This document shows, piece by piece, positions 1-9,688 of a DNA stretch of 35,511 nt (its first letter is position 1; each line of letters begins with the position of its first letter). The position numbers were made by a program, and so were the translations under genes. The DNA is from Chara braunii (lineage: Eukaryota; Streptophyta; Charophyceae; Charales; Characeae). The DNA is taken from positions 1,959,381-1,994,891 of the forward strand of contig BFEA01000181.1 in NCBI GenBank assembly GCA_003427395.1, in the 5' to 3' direction. The notes under the pieces are model-generated. The model searched no databases, had not been told where the DNA came from, and was given only the letters and a program-made list of their open reading frames with translations.

Positions 1-1052
1 CGTAGCCACACGGGCCTACAGGGCCCGTCCCGGACATTCAGCCTAAAAGCCTAAAACTTAGGGCTTACAGGCCCCGTTCATTTCAGCCTGGATGCTGAAA
101 AACGAGGGGCTGCAAGCCCTACCTCATTTCAGCCTATTTCTGGGTATTTTCAGACCCAGAGTTTTCAGCCTGAAACGGAGGGCCATTTTCAGGCCCTCAT
201 TGTTTCGACCTGCCCCTAAGACTCAGGCATGGAAACAAGGATGCGGAACAGGCCCAAAATAGCCTGTTCCTCACATGCTCAAGCAGGAGCTGCAGCTGCA
301 GCCCCTGCCTTCCTTCGGAAGGCTCAAGAGGCACACCCGTAGTACATAGGAGGTTCCCATGCACTTCACGGGTAGGTAGTCAGTAGGTAGAGGTAGTCTT
401 CAGGATTCGGCCGCAGCACTCAGGAGGAGCGTTGCAGTAGTCTTCAGCGCTAGGCAGTAGTGGTAGCGCTAGGCAGTAGTGGTAGCGCTAGCTGTAGTCT
501 TCGGCGCTGGGCGCCATAGCTGTAGCTTACTCTTCAGCGTTGGGCGCTGGTAGGTAGTAGATCGTAGAGTGGGAGAAAGACAGGCGGAGGCCAGTGTTAC
601 TTACCTATGGCGCCATCGCTCCAGCTCCATCTTCGTGGTACCTGCATCAAGGCGCCAACTTCACAGGTTAGTACTGGACACAGAGAGAGAGAGAGCTCTT
701 CTTCTTCCTCCTCTAAGTCCACCTTTCTCTTCTCACCCTCTNGCCACCTGACTTCTCAGACTACGACAGAGAGAGATAGAGTTGTGACTTGAGACTTGAC
801 GACATTGGGTCCAGACTTGACATTTGGGATTCAGACAATTCGACGAGGGACTATTTGGGCTTGTGCCGAAGACTTGGTGTTGACGACATTCCCATCTTCC
901 CCCTCCTCTTCGTCTATCCCCTTCCTCCTCGTCTGTGCATGTTCTGGGCTGGCGCTGTCTTCCTCTGTGGAGCGCCAGACCCATTCACACTATGAAACGA
1001 TGATGATGATGTATGTTCAGGGCTGCATTACAACATTGATTGTCAGGATCAC
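1..1052 (+). mobile_element. Hairpin-rich 5' region of gypsy element 1, probably the 3' part of its 5' LTR
   Basis: This stretch lies immediately upstream of a primer-binding-site-like sequence, which is where a 5' LTR should end. The first 200 bases hold consecutive GC-rich stem-loops. Bases 447-490 hold a 19-bp tandem repeat (two full copies plus a start) of gcgctaggcagtagtggta. One ambiguous base (N) is at 742. I looked for a matching copy after the polypurine tract at 5644 and did not find one by eye, so the LTR assignment rests only on position. No gene is supported here: the small open frames on both strands are low-complexity and overlap one another. Confidence 0.4.
11..198. repeat. 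Run of five GC-rich stem-loops
   Basis: Short inverted repeats follow one another: CGGGCC 11-16 with GGCCCG 22-27; GGGC 61-64 with GCCC 71-74; GGGCT 107-111 with AGCCC 115-119; CTGGGT 140-145 with ACCCAG 154-159; GAGGGCC 178-184 with GGCCCTC 192-198. Several loops are variations of attttcag or tacag, and the text between the stems repeats ttcagcct. The sequence shows structure; its function is unknown. Confidence 0.6.
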
Positions 1053-1065
1053 TGGTATCTAAGCC
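1053..1065 (+). promoter_or_regulatory. Primer-binding site, initiator-Met tRNA type (element 1)
   Basis: TGGTATCTAAGCC matches the usual plant LTR-retrotransposon primer-binding sequence TGGTATCAGAGCC (complement of the 3' end of initiator tRNA-Met) at 11 of 13 positions. It sits about 1.45 kb upstream of the gag start. In a living element it would prime minus-strand reverse transcription. The two mismatches fit the decayed state of this element. Confidence 0.55.
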
Positions 1066-2502
1066 TTCCGCTGTGCTATCTTATACCTTGTATTGAAAGG
1101 TCGGTTCTTGTTTTGGTCTGCACCTATACGGTATGCAACACCCCACCTGGTTAGGTCATGTAGGGTCGACATCAAACCTGACCAGGTTGCTTGAGTGATT
1201 GGATGGGGTGGCGAGACACAAAGAAGGTTGATTGGAGTAAGCGAGAGGGAATAGAGAGTGAGAGGTACTCGCACCTGGAATCTGCACTTCAAGAAGACAT
1301 CGAGTGACTTTTGGGCTTCCCTCAAGAGGGAGACTTGATCGGAGGCTGTCATATCTGCATCAAAGAGTTGCAAGTTGCTACTTTGGTCTTCACACATCCG
1401 CGGGGGATCCGTCGTTGCAACAGGGGTGTAGGAAGGCCCTCTTAGTCATGCTAGGACACTTCGTGTAGTGGTAGCTAGGGGTGAGGAGGACCTATGAGAG
1501 AGGGGGGTGAGTCGTTCTCCATCTTCGGAGGCCGGGCCTCACATGTAAGTGTCGTGTGACCTGGTTATGCCCGTGGGAGGTTGCTTGGTGCTTCATGCCC
1601 TGTTGGGGTGTGTTGGGCTCTCTTCCTCTTCTCTGCGGTCTTGGTTGTGTGTGTGAGCATGGGGATTGCTTTCTCACCTGATGGATGGATGGATGATGTA
1701 TCTGTTCTAAATGACACATCTTTTTACGGTGCAATGACTTTTCATTTCTGAACGGCTGTAGGGGTGAGTTCTTGCTGAAAGTTGTCTTTTCCTTTTCAGT
1801 AAGGTAGAGGCAGTTTCGGACTGACTTGGTACACCTATCTCGTTGGTCCTGGTCCACGACCTACTTGGGACCTTCGGGACTCAAGTGGGACCGGGCCCAA
1901 CGGGACAGGACCTTCAGGGCCCAAATCTGTGGTCGTCAATGCATCTCTTTGCTGTGCTGAACTTGGGGGACATCCGGCTAGCAAGGGCATTACTTTCAAG
2001 GGGATCTTGACTGGTCTTACGGCACGATTCTCACATACTGCCCCTCGTCTGGCTCGGCGAACGCCTGCACCCCTCGAAATCTCCATTGCTACAGTTAGTC
2101 TTCTTCGGCTGATTTATTGTGGTACATGTACCCTGTCACGTTAGACAAGAGGGGATCTCCAGCTAATCTGATCGGGCCCGTTCGATAAGTCAGTCCTCTC
2201 TTTCGTTTTTTTTTTTTTTTTTATCTTTATTCTGCTGCGTGAATGCCATTCTCTAAGTCCAAATGAATTGCCGCTCCGGCTAGGAGTTCTACCTTCTACT
2301 CTTTGTGATTTAATGTTTGTTGCTTTTATCTGAACTATCTACGTCTGGTATTGAGACGGGTGCACAGAAAACGGAAAGAGAGAGAAGGGAGAGAGAAGGT
2401 GTTCTTTTTGAGAGTGTGAGGAAGGGAAAGAGGAGTGTTCATCCGAAAGTGAGCAAAGTGCGGACCCCTCTTGAGAGATCTATTGACACCCTATCCTCCG
2501 GC
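1066..2502 (+). other. Untranslated leader of element 1, no gene seen
   Basis: About 1.4 kb between the primer-binding site and the gag start. It contains a short GATG microsatellite near 1679-1695, GC-rich inverted repeats near 1870-1925 (gggacc, gggccc themes) and a T run at about 2205-2221. Open frames on either strand are short, overlap one another and have no recognisable domain. A long leader is common in plant Ty3/gypsy elements. Confidence 0.45.
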
Positions 2503-4047
2503 ATGGCAGACATCACGTCCGAGCAATGGAAGGCCAAGCTGTACGCAGCGGTCGAGAACGAGAAACCGTTCTTTCATAAACTTTATGAGGACGCAATACA
2601 CAAAGAGAGGGAGGCAGAGGCAGCAGCCAGAGCCACAAGTATTTCCGAACAGGTGGACCTCCTTGCGGTTCCGGAATCCAATGATGACCGGTTCCAAGAG
2701 AAGATAGTTGCTGCCGTAGCAGCCTTGGTTCAACTGCGGACCTTGGAAGACCTCGAGTCCAGGGGGACAGCCCTGGAGCAGTAGAACCAAGAGCTGCAGG
2801 CTGAGATAGTCAGCCTCAAACACTCCCAATTGTCTGCCCCCCCTCCTCCTAACCCTCGACCTGCTGCAGTCCCAGCCTCTCACCCTAACACAGTCCTCAT
2901 GACGAGAGCAAGTGGAGCTGTGATGAGCGCAGGAACCGGTGCCAGCTCCTCAAGGGGCAGCGCCGGCAGTTCTGCACTGGTCATAGTCCCAAATGCAGGA
3001 ACATCAGCCCAAAACGCCACAGCTCTTACTGGCGTACAGTACAGCGGTCCCGTAGTGGACAAGCGGACGACCACTCTGCCGTCCAAATACGACGGGAAAG
3101 GGGATATCACCTCTTGGATTAGCTTCATGCGCTCATACTTCGAGGTACTGTGAACACCGTAGGAAGACCGAAGCATGATCATGGGCACAAATACTGAGCC
3201 CGTCGTACGGAGTTTCATAGAACTCCAAGCTGTTATAGCAGGTTATGAGAGGATTGACCTGACCGAGTGGCTGAAAGTGACTCATGTACGTACTCTTGAG
3301 GACCTCCTCATCACGCAGTATCAAGATAAGCACGTTGCGCTCAAGGCTAAACTGAAGCTTGAGGCCCTCAAGGGCCAAACGTGGAGGATTTCCATGCAGG
3401 CTTTGGAGCAGCACTTGACTGGTCTGTTCACCACTCCAAACCTGGGATTGACTGGCGTGTCTTGCATGGATGTAGTCATGGGAGTGGCCCCTAAAGAATA
3501 TGTCTCCCAGCTAGGACTCAAAGACCATACCACTTCGTGAGAGCTACTGACGGATCTAGTTAACCTCGAGGCCAAGGAACTCGCCAGGCGTGTAAAGGCA
3601 CCCGCTGCAGGTAGAACCTCGCAACGCAAGCGGTATTGAAGCAGCAACCACCTTGCCCTGCATGAACATCGAGGGGTTGAGGATCAGTCCTATGCGGATG
3701 ATCTGCCTCTGGATGACGATCTAGAGTCGGACTCCGACGTGGGTTATTCTACATCAGCCCTTGAGTCTGACATGAATACTGAAGAAAAATGTAATGCTTT
3801 TAAAAAGATTGCTTCAAGCAAGGGGTCTAACCGTAGTTCGGGTAAGGGAACTATAGCACACCTCCCCAAGAATGCAAAGATCCTTGAGAAACCGGAGGAT
3901 GCCTCTACCAAGCCTTGGGAAGCCCTCCGCATCAGTCAAAAGGAATGGGAAAGAAGATCTAAACTGTGTGTGTGCTTGCATTGTCAAAAGCCTGGGCATG
4001 TTGTGCAGGTCTGTTATCATCTGCAGGGAAACAGGCAAAGGGCGTAG
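2503..4047 (+). pseudogene. gag: Gag polyprotein of Ty3/gypsy element 1, broken by in-frame stops
   Basis: Structural capsid/nucleocapsid protein. I start at the ATG at 2503 (MADITSEQW), which has a good initiation context (ggcATGGca). The N-terminal part is acidic and helical, followed by a Pro/Ala/Ser-rich linker. The capsid-like part begins near 3090 (KYDGKGDITSWISFMRSYFE) and continues through about 3540. A CCHC zinc knuckle C-x2-C-x4-H-x4-C is intact at 3973-4014. The whole gene stays in one frame for 1.5 kb but carries stops at 2782, 3151, 3160, 3538 and 3637; the final TAG is at 4045. Damage is therefore by substitution rather than indel. The protein cannot be made full length without readthrough. 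Family assignment comes from recognised gag patterns, the knuckle and the protease that follows. Confidence 0.8.
4026..4032 (+). promoter_or_regulatory. Putative -1 ribosomal frameshift slippery site GGGAAAC
   Basis: The heptamer lies in the X XXY YYZ register relative to the gag frame: CAG GGA AAC reads as G GGA AAC. It is directly after the zinc knuckle and 12 bases before the gag stop at 4045. A -1 slip enters exactly the frame that encodes the protease. A possible downstream stem pairs gtagaagag (from about 4044) with ctctctac (about 4061-4068) with one bulged base. GGGAAAC is a known slippery sequence for -1 frameshifting; its use here is inferred. Confidence 0.6.
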
Positions 4048-4703
4048 AAGAGTCATCAACCCTCTCTACAACAAGGGAAGCTGAACAGTCAGTTGCAGGC
4101 CCCTACAAGGAGCCTGAATCGGATCAACAGCTTGCTCTTGAAGCCCGAACCGGTGCTGAATCCAAGGCTGGTGCAGTCCAAGTACTTTACACTGAGCCTT
4201 GGGAAGAGACTAAGGAAGTTGACTTCCACTCTCACCTAGAACATTGGCTGCAGCTCAAGCAGCAACGCCGTGTTCAAGGGAGTGTGAAGCTGACCTTCTT
4301 TAAGTCACTCATTAACCGCCGATACATCCGTGTGTTGATTGATAGTGGCTCAACGACCAACTTTTTTTCTCCTAACGGGATTCGTAAGACGGGTCTGGGG
4401 ATGAAGCAACTGGAATTGCAGAACCCTTGTCAGACCCAGGTGGGCAACCAAGAGGTTGTCAACTCAACACACGCTGTCAAAGGTGTGCGCGTCACTTTTG
4501 ACAAGGATCGCATTGTCACACATGAGCCGAACTTTTATGTCATGGACAAGTGTCCTTTCGACGCGGTCATTGGCTTGGGCTGGTTAAATGCTCATTGCCT
4601 AAGGACCACATGGGCGGATAATCAGTTCGTGGTCCGTGACGCCAAGGGGAACGAGCGTACCGTTCTATTGGACAAGACGCTAAAGTCTCCTGTGACTCTT
4701 TAA
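4027..4703 (+). pseudogene. pol: Start of Pol: retropepsin-type aspartic protease of element 1
   Basis: Open frame in the -1 register relative to gag, uninterrupted from the slippery site to the TAA at 4701. The protease core has the active-site triplet Asp-Ser-Gly in the context RVLIDSGSTTNFFS (catalytic Asp codon 4341-4343). About 80 residues later comes DAVIGLGWLNAH, the second conserved hydrophobic-Gly motif of Ty3/gypsy proteases. In the family this enzyme cleaves Gag-Pol. The domain looks intact, but the polyprotein stops right after it, whereas a normal Pol continues into reverse transcriptase. It is therefore a truncated Pol. Confidence 0.75.
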
Positions 4704-4985
4704 GTGCAAACAAATTCTGCAAATCAGTGCGCAGGCGCAAGCTTAGCATGTACATGTAGCTCTTGTAAAGCCTCTCCATGTGCCTTCTACTTTTGCTGCA
4801 TTTTCTACCTCTGAAAGGAATTCTACTCCTACTACCTCTAACTTTGTTCCATCTACTTCTACTGTAAAAAATCAGTCTACTTCTGATCCAAGTACTTCAA
4901 ATCCGGTTGTAATTGCTGTAAATTCTCGATCTGATTTCCTCTCTCCTATTTATTCCCAGAACGGTCCCCTGGTCTGACGCCCGGC
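4704..4985 (+). other. Ser/Thr-rich linker and deletion junction in Pol of element 1
   Basis: A short open stretch from about 4777 to 4977 encodes a Ser/Thr-rich low-complexity peptide (VPSTFAAFSTSERNST onward), which reads like a linker after the protease. It ends at a stop at 4975 and is followed within 15 bases by integrase C-terminal sequence. The reverse transcriptase, RNase H and catalytic integrase regions, normally more than 2 kb, are absent. The deletion join is therefore between about 4950 and 4990. Confidence 0.55.
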
Positions 4986-5615
4986 ATGCCTGGCTACAAT
5001 GCCAAGTACGCACGCCCGCTCAAAGCTGCTATCGCAGCAATGAACAAGCGCCAGGATGCCATGATCAAACATGCTAACAAGTCGCGCAAAGTAGGGAGTT
5101 ATGTCTGGGTCAAAATGTCTGAGTTTTCTGATGAAGAGGGTGTATCACGAAAGCTTCTTCCGTTGTACTACGCCCCTTGGCAGGTTCTTAAGGTGATTGG
5201 GGATGAATTTGGTCCTTCGTATGTGATTGACGTGCCTCCTCATCTGCGCACATATTCGGTCTTTCACGCGTCCAAACTGTTTCCACACATCGATGATGAG
5301 ACTTTTCCCTTCTGAGATCCTATGATACCTCGTCCTATCAATGGCGGCCATGAGATAGACAGAATCGTTGCCCATGAAGGAAGAGGGAGGAACAGACAGT
5401 ACAAGGTTCACTTCCTCTATCACCCGTTGAACGAGTTTTTCTGGATCGATCGGAAAGAGTTGTTAAAGAATGTTCCAAGAGTGGTTAATGCCGATGAGCG
5501 ACAGATCACTGACGGACAGACTGCTAAGTTGTCTGCAAAACTCACTCCTTACGGTCTTACTAAATCCCTTTTTCTGATTTACGCCTACGATGCATTTTGT
5601 GCTGACTCTGAATGA
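4986..5615 (+). pseudogene. Integrase C-terminal tail plus chromodomain of element 1
   Basis: The reading frame starts inside an integrase tail: a basic helix (IKHANKSRKVGSYVWVKMSE), then the SH3-like part with LLPLYYAPWQVLKVIGDEFG and YSVFHASKLFPH, typical of Ty3/gypsy integrase C-termini. After an in-frame TGA at 5313 the same frame continues with DRIVAHEGRGRNRQYKVHFL, YHPLNEFFWIDRKELLKN (about 5355-5480), a chromodomain of the type that tethers chromovirus integrase to chromatin marks. The aromatic Tyr, Phe and Trp positions are present. This identifies element 1 as a chromovirus. The catalytic DDE core is missing, so it is non-functional. Confidence 0.75.
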
Positions 5616-5643
5616 GTTACTCGCTCAAAGGAACCTCGCACTT

Positions 5644-5653
5644 GAGAAGGGGG
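5644..5653 (+). promoter_or_regulatory. Polypurine tract of element 1
   Basis: GAGAAGGGGG lies just before TGTAATGACCCGCC at 5657. A purine run next to a TG-starting LTR is the plus-strand primer in LTR retrotransposons, and plant chromovirus LTRs often start TGTAA-GACCC. Position after the chromodomain end supports the call. Confidence 0.6.
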
Positions 5654-5656
5654 TAG

Positions 5657-6545
5657 TGTAATGACCCGCCAAAAACACAGACTGAGAACACTAGTGATTT
5701 CTGGGATTTGCCACTGGAATGAATGCCTTGTCGAGATTCCCACATTTTGCTATGATTTCTATGTCTGTGTGTGTGTGCGTGCCTGCTGGTTTGCATGTCT
5801 GCCTGAGTGCTTGTCGGCTGAGTGTGTGTGTGACCCGCAAGGGTACTTGTTGGTTGAAAGGGCCCGTAGGGCCGGTACTTACCTGTGGTCGTGACTTTGA
5901 GGGTTGCAGGGGGGAAAACACTCGAGTACCGGGGGTAGGCCCATGACACTTAGAGCAGAGGGGAAAAACACTCAAGTAGCAGGTAGGTCGGTACCACTGA
6001 AGTAGTGGCAGAAGCGTCGGGTACTCGAGGCCGAGCAGAAGAAGACAAAAAGTTGGCATTTTTAGAGGCCCAGTAGCAGTAGGCTAGAGGTAGGCCGGTA
6101 CCAGTCCAAGTAGCCCGGGTCTAGGGCCTGTCCGGAGGATAGCAGAGCCTGCAATGATGTTTCCCTCCGAAAGGGAGGAGGCACCTGTTGCTGGGAGGCC
6201 GCTCAGCCTAGGAAGTCACCGCCCAAGAGGCCAGTAGGCCTATATATCTTCCGGAGGAGCAAGTAGCTCCTCCTCATTTGCGGTATGCAAGGATTGGCGA
6301 CATGCTGCTGGAGCACAGCGCTGGGCTGATACAGCGTTGCTTGGAGGTGAAGGGCAGTTGGCGCTCAGCCTGGCTATAGCGAGCAACCCAGCCAGAGGAG
6401 GAAGAAGAGGGGCGGAGGAGGATAGTGGCGAGGCGCCTACCTGGCTATGGTGGACACCGTCTTCATCACCTTGTTGGGCGATGTTCGCGAATACCCTTAC
6501 AAGGGTATCCGCCCTGGTTTTTTCAAGTGACAGAAAATAAATTGG
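5657..6545 (+). mobile_element. Putative 3' LTR (start) of element 1
   Basis: Begins TGTAATGACC directly after the polypurine tract. It contains GT-rich low-complexity sequence (5760-5835), paired motifs such as gggcccgtagggccgg near 5860, two diverged copies of gggg-aaaacactc-agta (near 5911 and 5961) and a TATA-like tatatatctt at 6241. The distal end is not defined; a plausible edge is near the AATAAA-like sequence at 6535-6541. No sequence matching 1-1052 was found, so this LTR and the 5' region may belong to different copies or one may be rearranged. No gene seen. Confidence 0.45.
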
Positions 6546-7803
6546 ATTCGGAATTTTGAGTAGATCGCGCGAGTCGCGGCAGTCTTTTGACTGACAGTTT
6601 GACTAGAATGTCTAGAAGTAGACAGTGCGTGGGCGCGCGGACTTAAGGCGCACGTGGTTGCTTTTCCCCATTGATGATTGTAAAGCCGGCGCGAATGCCG
6701 GTCACCTTGTTTTATTATTATTATTTATTTATTTTTGATAAATCAGGATTATATGATATTTTTCTTTTGATTGGTGCGGTTGACTGAGGCTTGCGCGCGT
6801 GAGTGGAGATCGGCCTCGACAATGGCGTGACTTCTGTGTGGTAAATGGAGTATGCGAGAGGATAGGACGCGTGTCAAACCTCTGCGCGGTATGTGCGGGA
6901 GCTTGGCGGGCGTGGGGTGTTGACGGCAAGGTGTCGCCCTGGGAGGCCTAGGGGTACGCGGCGTCGAGGGTTGGCGACGCAATGCCCCCGGCTTCATTTA
7001 CCTTTTGTTTTGTTTCATTTTATTTTTAAAATTTACTAGTTTTACTGATTGGTTCCGAGACCTGCGGTGAGACCGACTGGTCTGGTTCGGTTGGTACACT
7101 GCTGATCTGCTGGAAAACAGGTTCTCGTTCGGACTCCTGCGTATACGGGGCACAGGCGAAATTCTTCTATCCCGCGTGTCTTGAACCTGGACCGCGGAGT
7201 TCAGAGTGCGTACGAGTCAAAGGGTGACTGGTCACGTGGTGAAGGAAGCCCGGGTGTCCGGGCCCAATGGGGCGCCCAATCTAACCAACCGCTACCTGCT
7301 ATGAGGTGTTGAATGTGGGCACGTAGTTGGGGCCCGGAAGGGGGTGAAATATGCCTGAGCGGGGGCACCACGGCAGTGGCCGCATTGCCCAGGCTGCTTT
7401 CACATGGAACCTTTCCCCACCTCGGTCTTCAAGGATCTCATTCAAATATTTGCTGCCACCTCCAAGATCTACACCAAGACCCGCTTCACCTAAGCCCACG
7501 CTGTAAGCCCTGCAGCAGGCCGCGCCTCTGATCGTACAGCCGGTTGTCCGTGCGGGAGCTTCCTTTTGGGGAGCTCGAGGCGGTAGTGGACTCCGCCTGA
7601 GCAGGGCAGGCCCGGCATGGCGGAGGCCGGCAGCACACGGACGTGCAAAACCGATCGTCGAACTTGGGAGGAGGGCCGCGCGCCTCTGCTTTGTAAGGAT
7701 TGACTGTCGAGCTGGGCGTAAGGGTAAACGACTGGACGATTTGGTTGGTATCTGGCCTCGCCTGGAGTTTCAAGTAGGGCAGCTGAGCCGGTAGCCGGCT
7801 AAC
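6546..7803. other. Intergenic region, nothing firm
   Basis: GC-rich sequence with AT-rich islands at 6710-6735 (ttattatttattt) and 6998-7035. Minor inverted repeats occur near 6580-6630. Open frames at 7486-7980 on the minus strand run through the U6-like sequence and have no recognisable domain. I see no supported gene. Confidence 0.4.
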
Positions 7804-7821
7804 GTCCTTCGGGACATCCAT

Positions 7822-7853
<32 letters not shown>

Positions 7854-7895
7854 GGCACCCGCGCGAGGGTGACGCGCATAAATCGGAAAGTGGCA
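7804..7895 (+). ncRNA. U6 spliceosomal snRNA-like sequence (variant or retro-pseudogene)
   Basis: Nearly collinear with U6 snRNA over about 90 bases. The 5' stem-loop is GTCC-TTCG-GGAC, one base pair shorter than the usual plant form with both arms shortened. The invariant ACAGAGA box is at 7837-7843 and the catalytic AGC triad at 7849-7851, inside the unchanged stretch GATACAGAGAAGATTAGCA. The internal stem-loop differs (ACCC and GGGT arms, 7857-7872), yet the changed bases can still pair in a shifted register. The match fades after about 7893, and there is no U6 tail or immediate T run; the first TTTT is at 7909. I see no TATA box or plant upstream sequence element near -30 to -60. A processed pseudogene or a diverged gene are both possible. 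Confidence 0.75.
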
Positions 7896-7929
7896 TGGGC
7901 ACTTCAGGTTTTCGCTCTTGTTTTCTTAC

Positions 7930-9688
7930 CTGTTGTTGCGAGGTCGGACCGCTGCTAGCGGCTGCGCTACGTGCGGGCATTAGTAAGTTGACATCAGCAG
8001 GCAGAAAGAAGAGGGTTGAACCCGGACGAGAAGTTGTGCTTGGTACGCGCGAGGCAAGGAAGAATCGGAGATGGAGGAGAGACAGGGCAAGACACAGCGG
8101 AGGATGGAGAGCTCGCTCGATCCTTAGTGGAATCGAGCGAGGGAAGAGTCGATCTTGGGGTTCTGGCCCCGTGCGTATCGAATGGTAGGCTCGGATTTGG
8201 GGGAAAGTTGGTAGATGGGGAGCTAGTAGAAAAAGGTAATTTGCAGGAGCATCGGCGAGAGTCGGATATGGTGGATGGAGGAACTCATCGAGCGAGGGAG
8301 GATGCTAAACGGGGGTTTTAGAGTGTCGCGAATAGGATGGCGCTATTAAATTGGGAGTTTAATGGTTAGTTTTTGGGTTATATTAATAAGGAGCTGCGCC
8401 CGAGGAGATTGAGTCTTCGAAATATGAGTGTATCTTTCCGCGTTCTAGCGGAAGATCCATTTCATTTTGCCCATTCTATCGATCGAAGTAGCATACGGCC
8501 AGCCGCACGGTCGGGAGCCAACCCTGTTCAGCCGAGGATTTCGAATAGCAAGGCACGAAGGGTAGTAGTGTTTATTTCCGTGATCTAGCGAAAGGATCAG
8601 TCAGTTTGCTCATCCTAAAGGGAGAGGAATACGGGTTAGCATGAAGGCAGTCGCACGATTGGGGACTTACCTGTTGGCGGGCGCATTGCTCGTGTTGATA
8701 GAGGAAGTAGCCTTCGTTATCACTCTACGTGCATAGATGGAGAGCGATGCATCGTTCCGTGTTTAGGTTGCACATTCGTTCGATTTCGCTCATTCGATCG
8801 ACGGAGTGGGCTGAGCCGAGTCGAAGGGAAAAAAAATACTTACCGGCTGAACTAGGCGATGCGGGATGAACCGAAGGTTGAGCTACGGAGCCGAACTGCG
8901 TGCTGACGAAGATTGAGGGGGGCACCAGGTGGACCGTTCTTGTTAAGCAAGGTTGGCGATTACAGAAAGGGGGACATACGTACCTGATTTTGGCGTCCTT
9001 CTACAAGGTCGACATCCCCATGCACTTCGGATGTGCTGCCGATATCAGTTGGATGCGTTGTGAGTTCACGGGCGGGTAGTGGTTGTGCAGTAACAGCCTG
9101 GGCGTTGAGCGCCAAGTAAAAGGAAGGGTTGTGGATACATACGTTGGCAGAGGCAAGAGTATGCTCCGATTGGCATTCGGACTCGGTACCTTGCTGCTTC
9201 GACTGGTGGAATACCAGTACATTTTTGGTTGCCGAATAGCGTTTGATTTTCTGGCCTCGGCGGGCTCGGGTGCAAAGGCGAAATAGGGTAGAGAAGAAGA
9301 ACGAAGAGGGGTTATAACGAGGCGCTTAAGACACGGATGTGGCCCGAGGATATTGGTAGTGCCTAGTGAACGGTGAAGGCGGTCGTTCTAGTGCTTATAG
9401 ACGCGCCCTGCTCGCTATGCGGTGCGACTGTGAACTAATGCACCTGGTTGGGTATAGTGGATTGTCACTGCCCTGGTTTGCTTTACCTGCTGTTGCACGC
9501 GACTGTTGTGGACACAACTCGGATCTAATTGCTGAGGTTATAGAGCGCTTCGGGCCGCTGCCGATCGTCGAGTCGTTGTTATCAAGCCCTTGTTCAGTAA
9601 GTTGTTGCTGGTGCGGCTGTACCACTACCGCTCGCTGCATGCTGCAGTGCCTTGTTGTGCAGATTGTGCATTTGTTGCGCACATGCAA
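7930..9688 (-). CDS. Candidate spliced gene with five exons, Q/S/T/P-rich protein (partial)
   Basis: I do not recognise the protein. The minus strand shows consensus splice donors ending exons at 9487 (CAG|GTAAAG), 8984 (CAG|GTACGTATG), 8844 (CCG|GTAAGTAT), 8671 (CAG|GTAAGTCC) and 7930 (CAG|GTAAGAAA). A phase-compatible exon set is 9688-9487, 9255-8984, 8895-8844, 8722-8671 and 7966-7930. Phases (1,0,1,2,0) join into one frame without stops. The last acceptor is preceded by TACTAAT, a near-perfect branch site. The product is rich in Gln, Ser, Thr, Pro and Asn (for example PQQSRATA, SVAQPSVHPASPSS, SSGPTSQQQ), which suggests a disordered region of a nuclear regulator. Acceptors are my choice among alternatives, notably GAG at 9256 and 8723. 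The first and last exons are open-ended. The plus-strand U6-like sequence would lie in or beyond the following intron. Confidence 0.4.
8430..8806 (-). repeat. Three diverged intronic repeats of about 50 bp
   Basis: On the minus strand, 8806-8749, 8619-8573 and 8480-8430 align: gaatgggcaaaatgaaatgg, ggatgagcaaactgactg and gaatgagcgaaatcgaacg, each ending in a -cgg block. The first two lie 37 and 52 bases after candidate donors at 8844 and 8671. This suggests that an exon-plus-intron unit was duplicated. Similarity is judged by eye. Confidence 0.45.

Noticed and set aside
1059-2086. Minus-strand open frames in the leader of element 1
   Set aside because: They overlap each other, lack splice or start context and have no recognisable domain.
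5127-5155. CTGATGA...GAAA in the integrase tail, looking like a second hammerhead
   Set aside because: The bases between the two core strands cannot form stem II and no stem III exists; the sequence is explained as coding (SDEEGVSRK).
1-6700. A matched pair of LTRs for element 1
   Set aside because: By eye 1-1052 and 5657 onward share only GC-rich style, not alignable sequence, so a paired-LTR claim is not supported.
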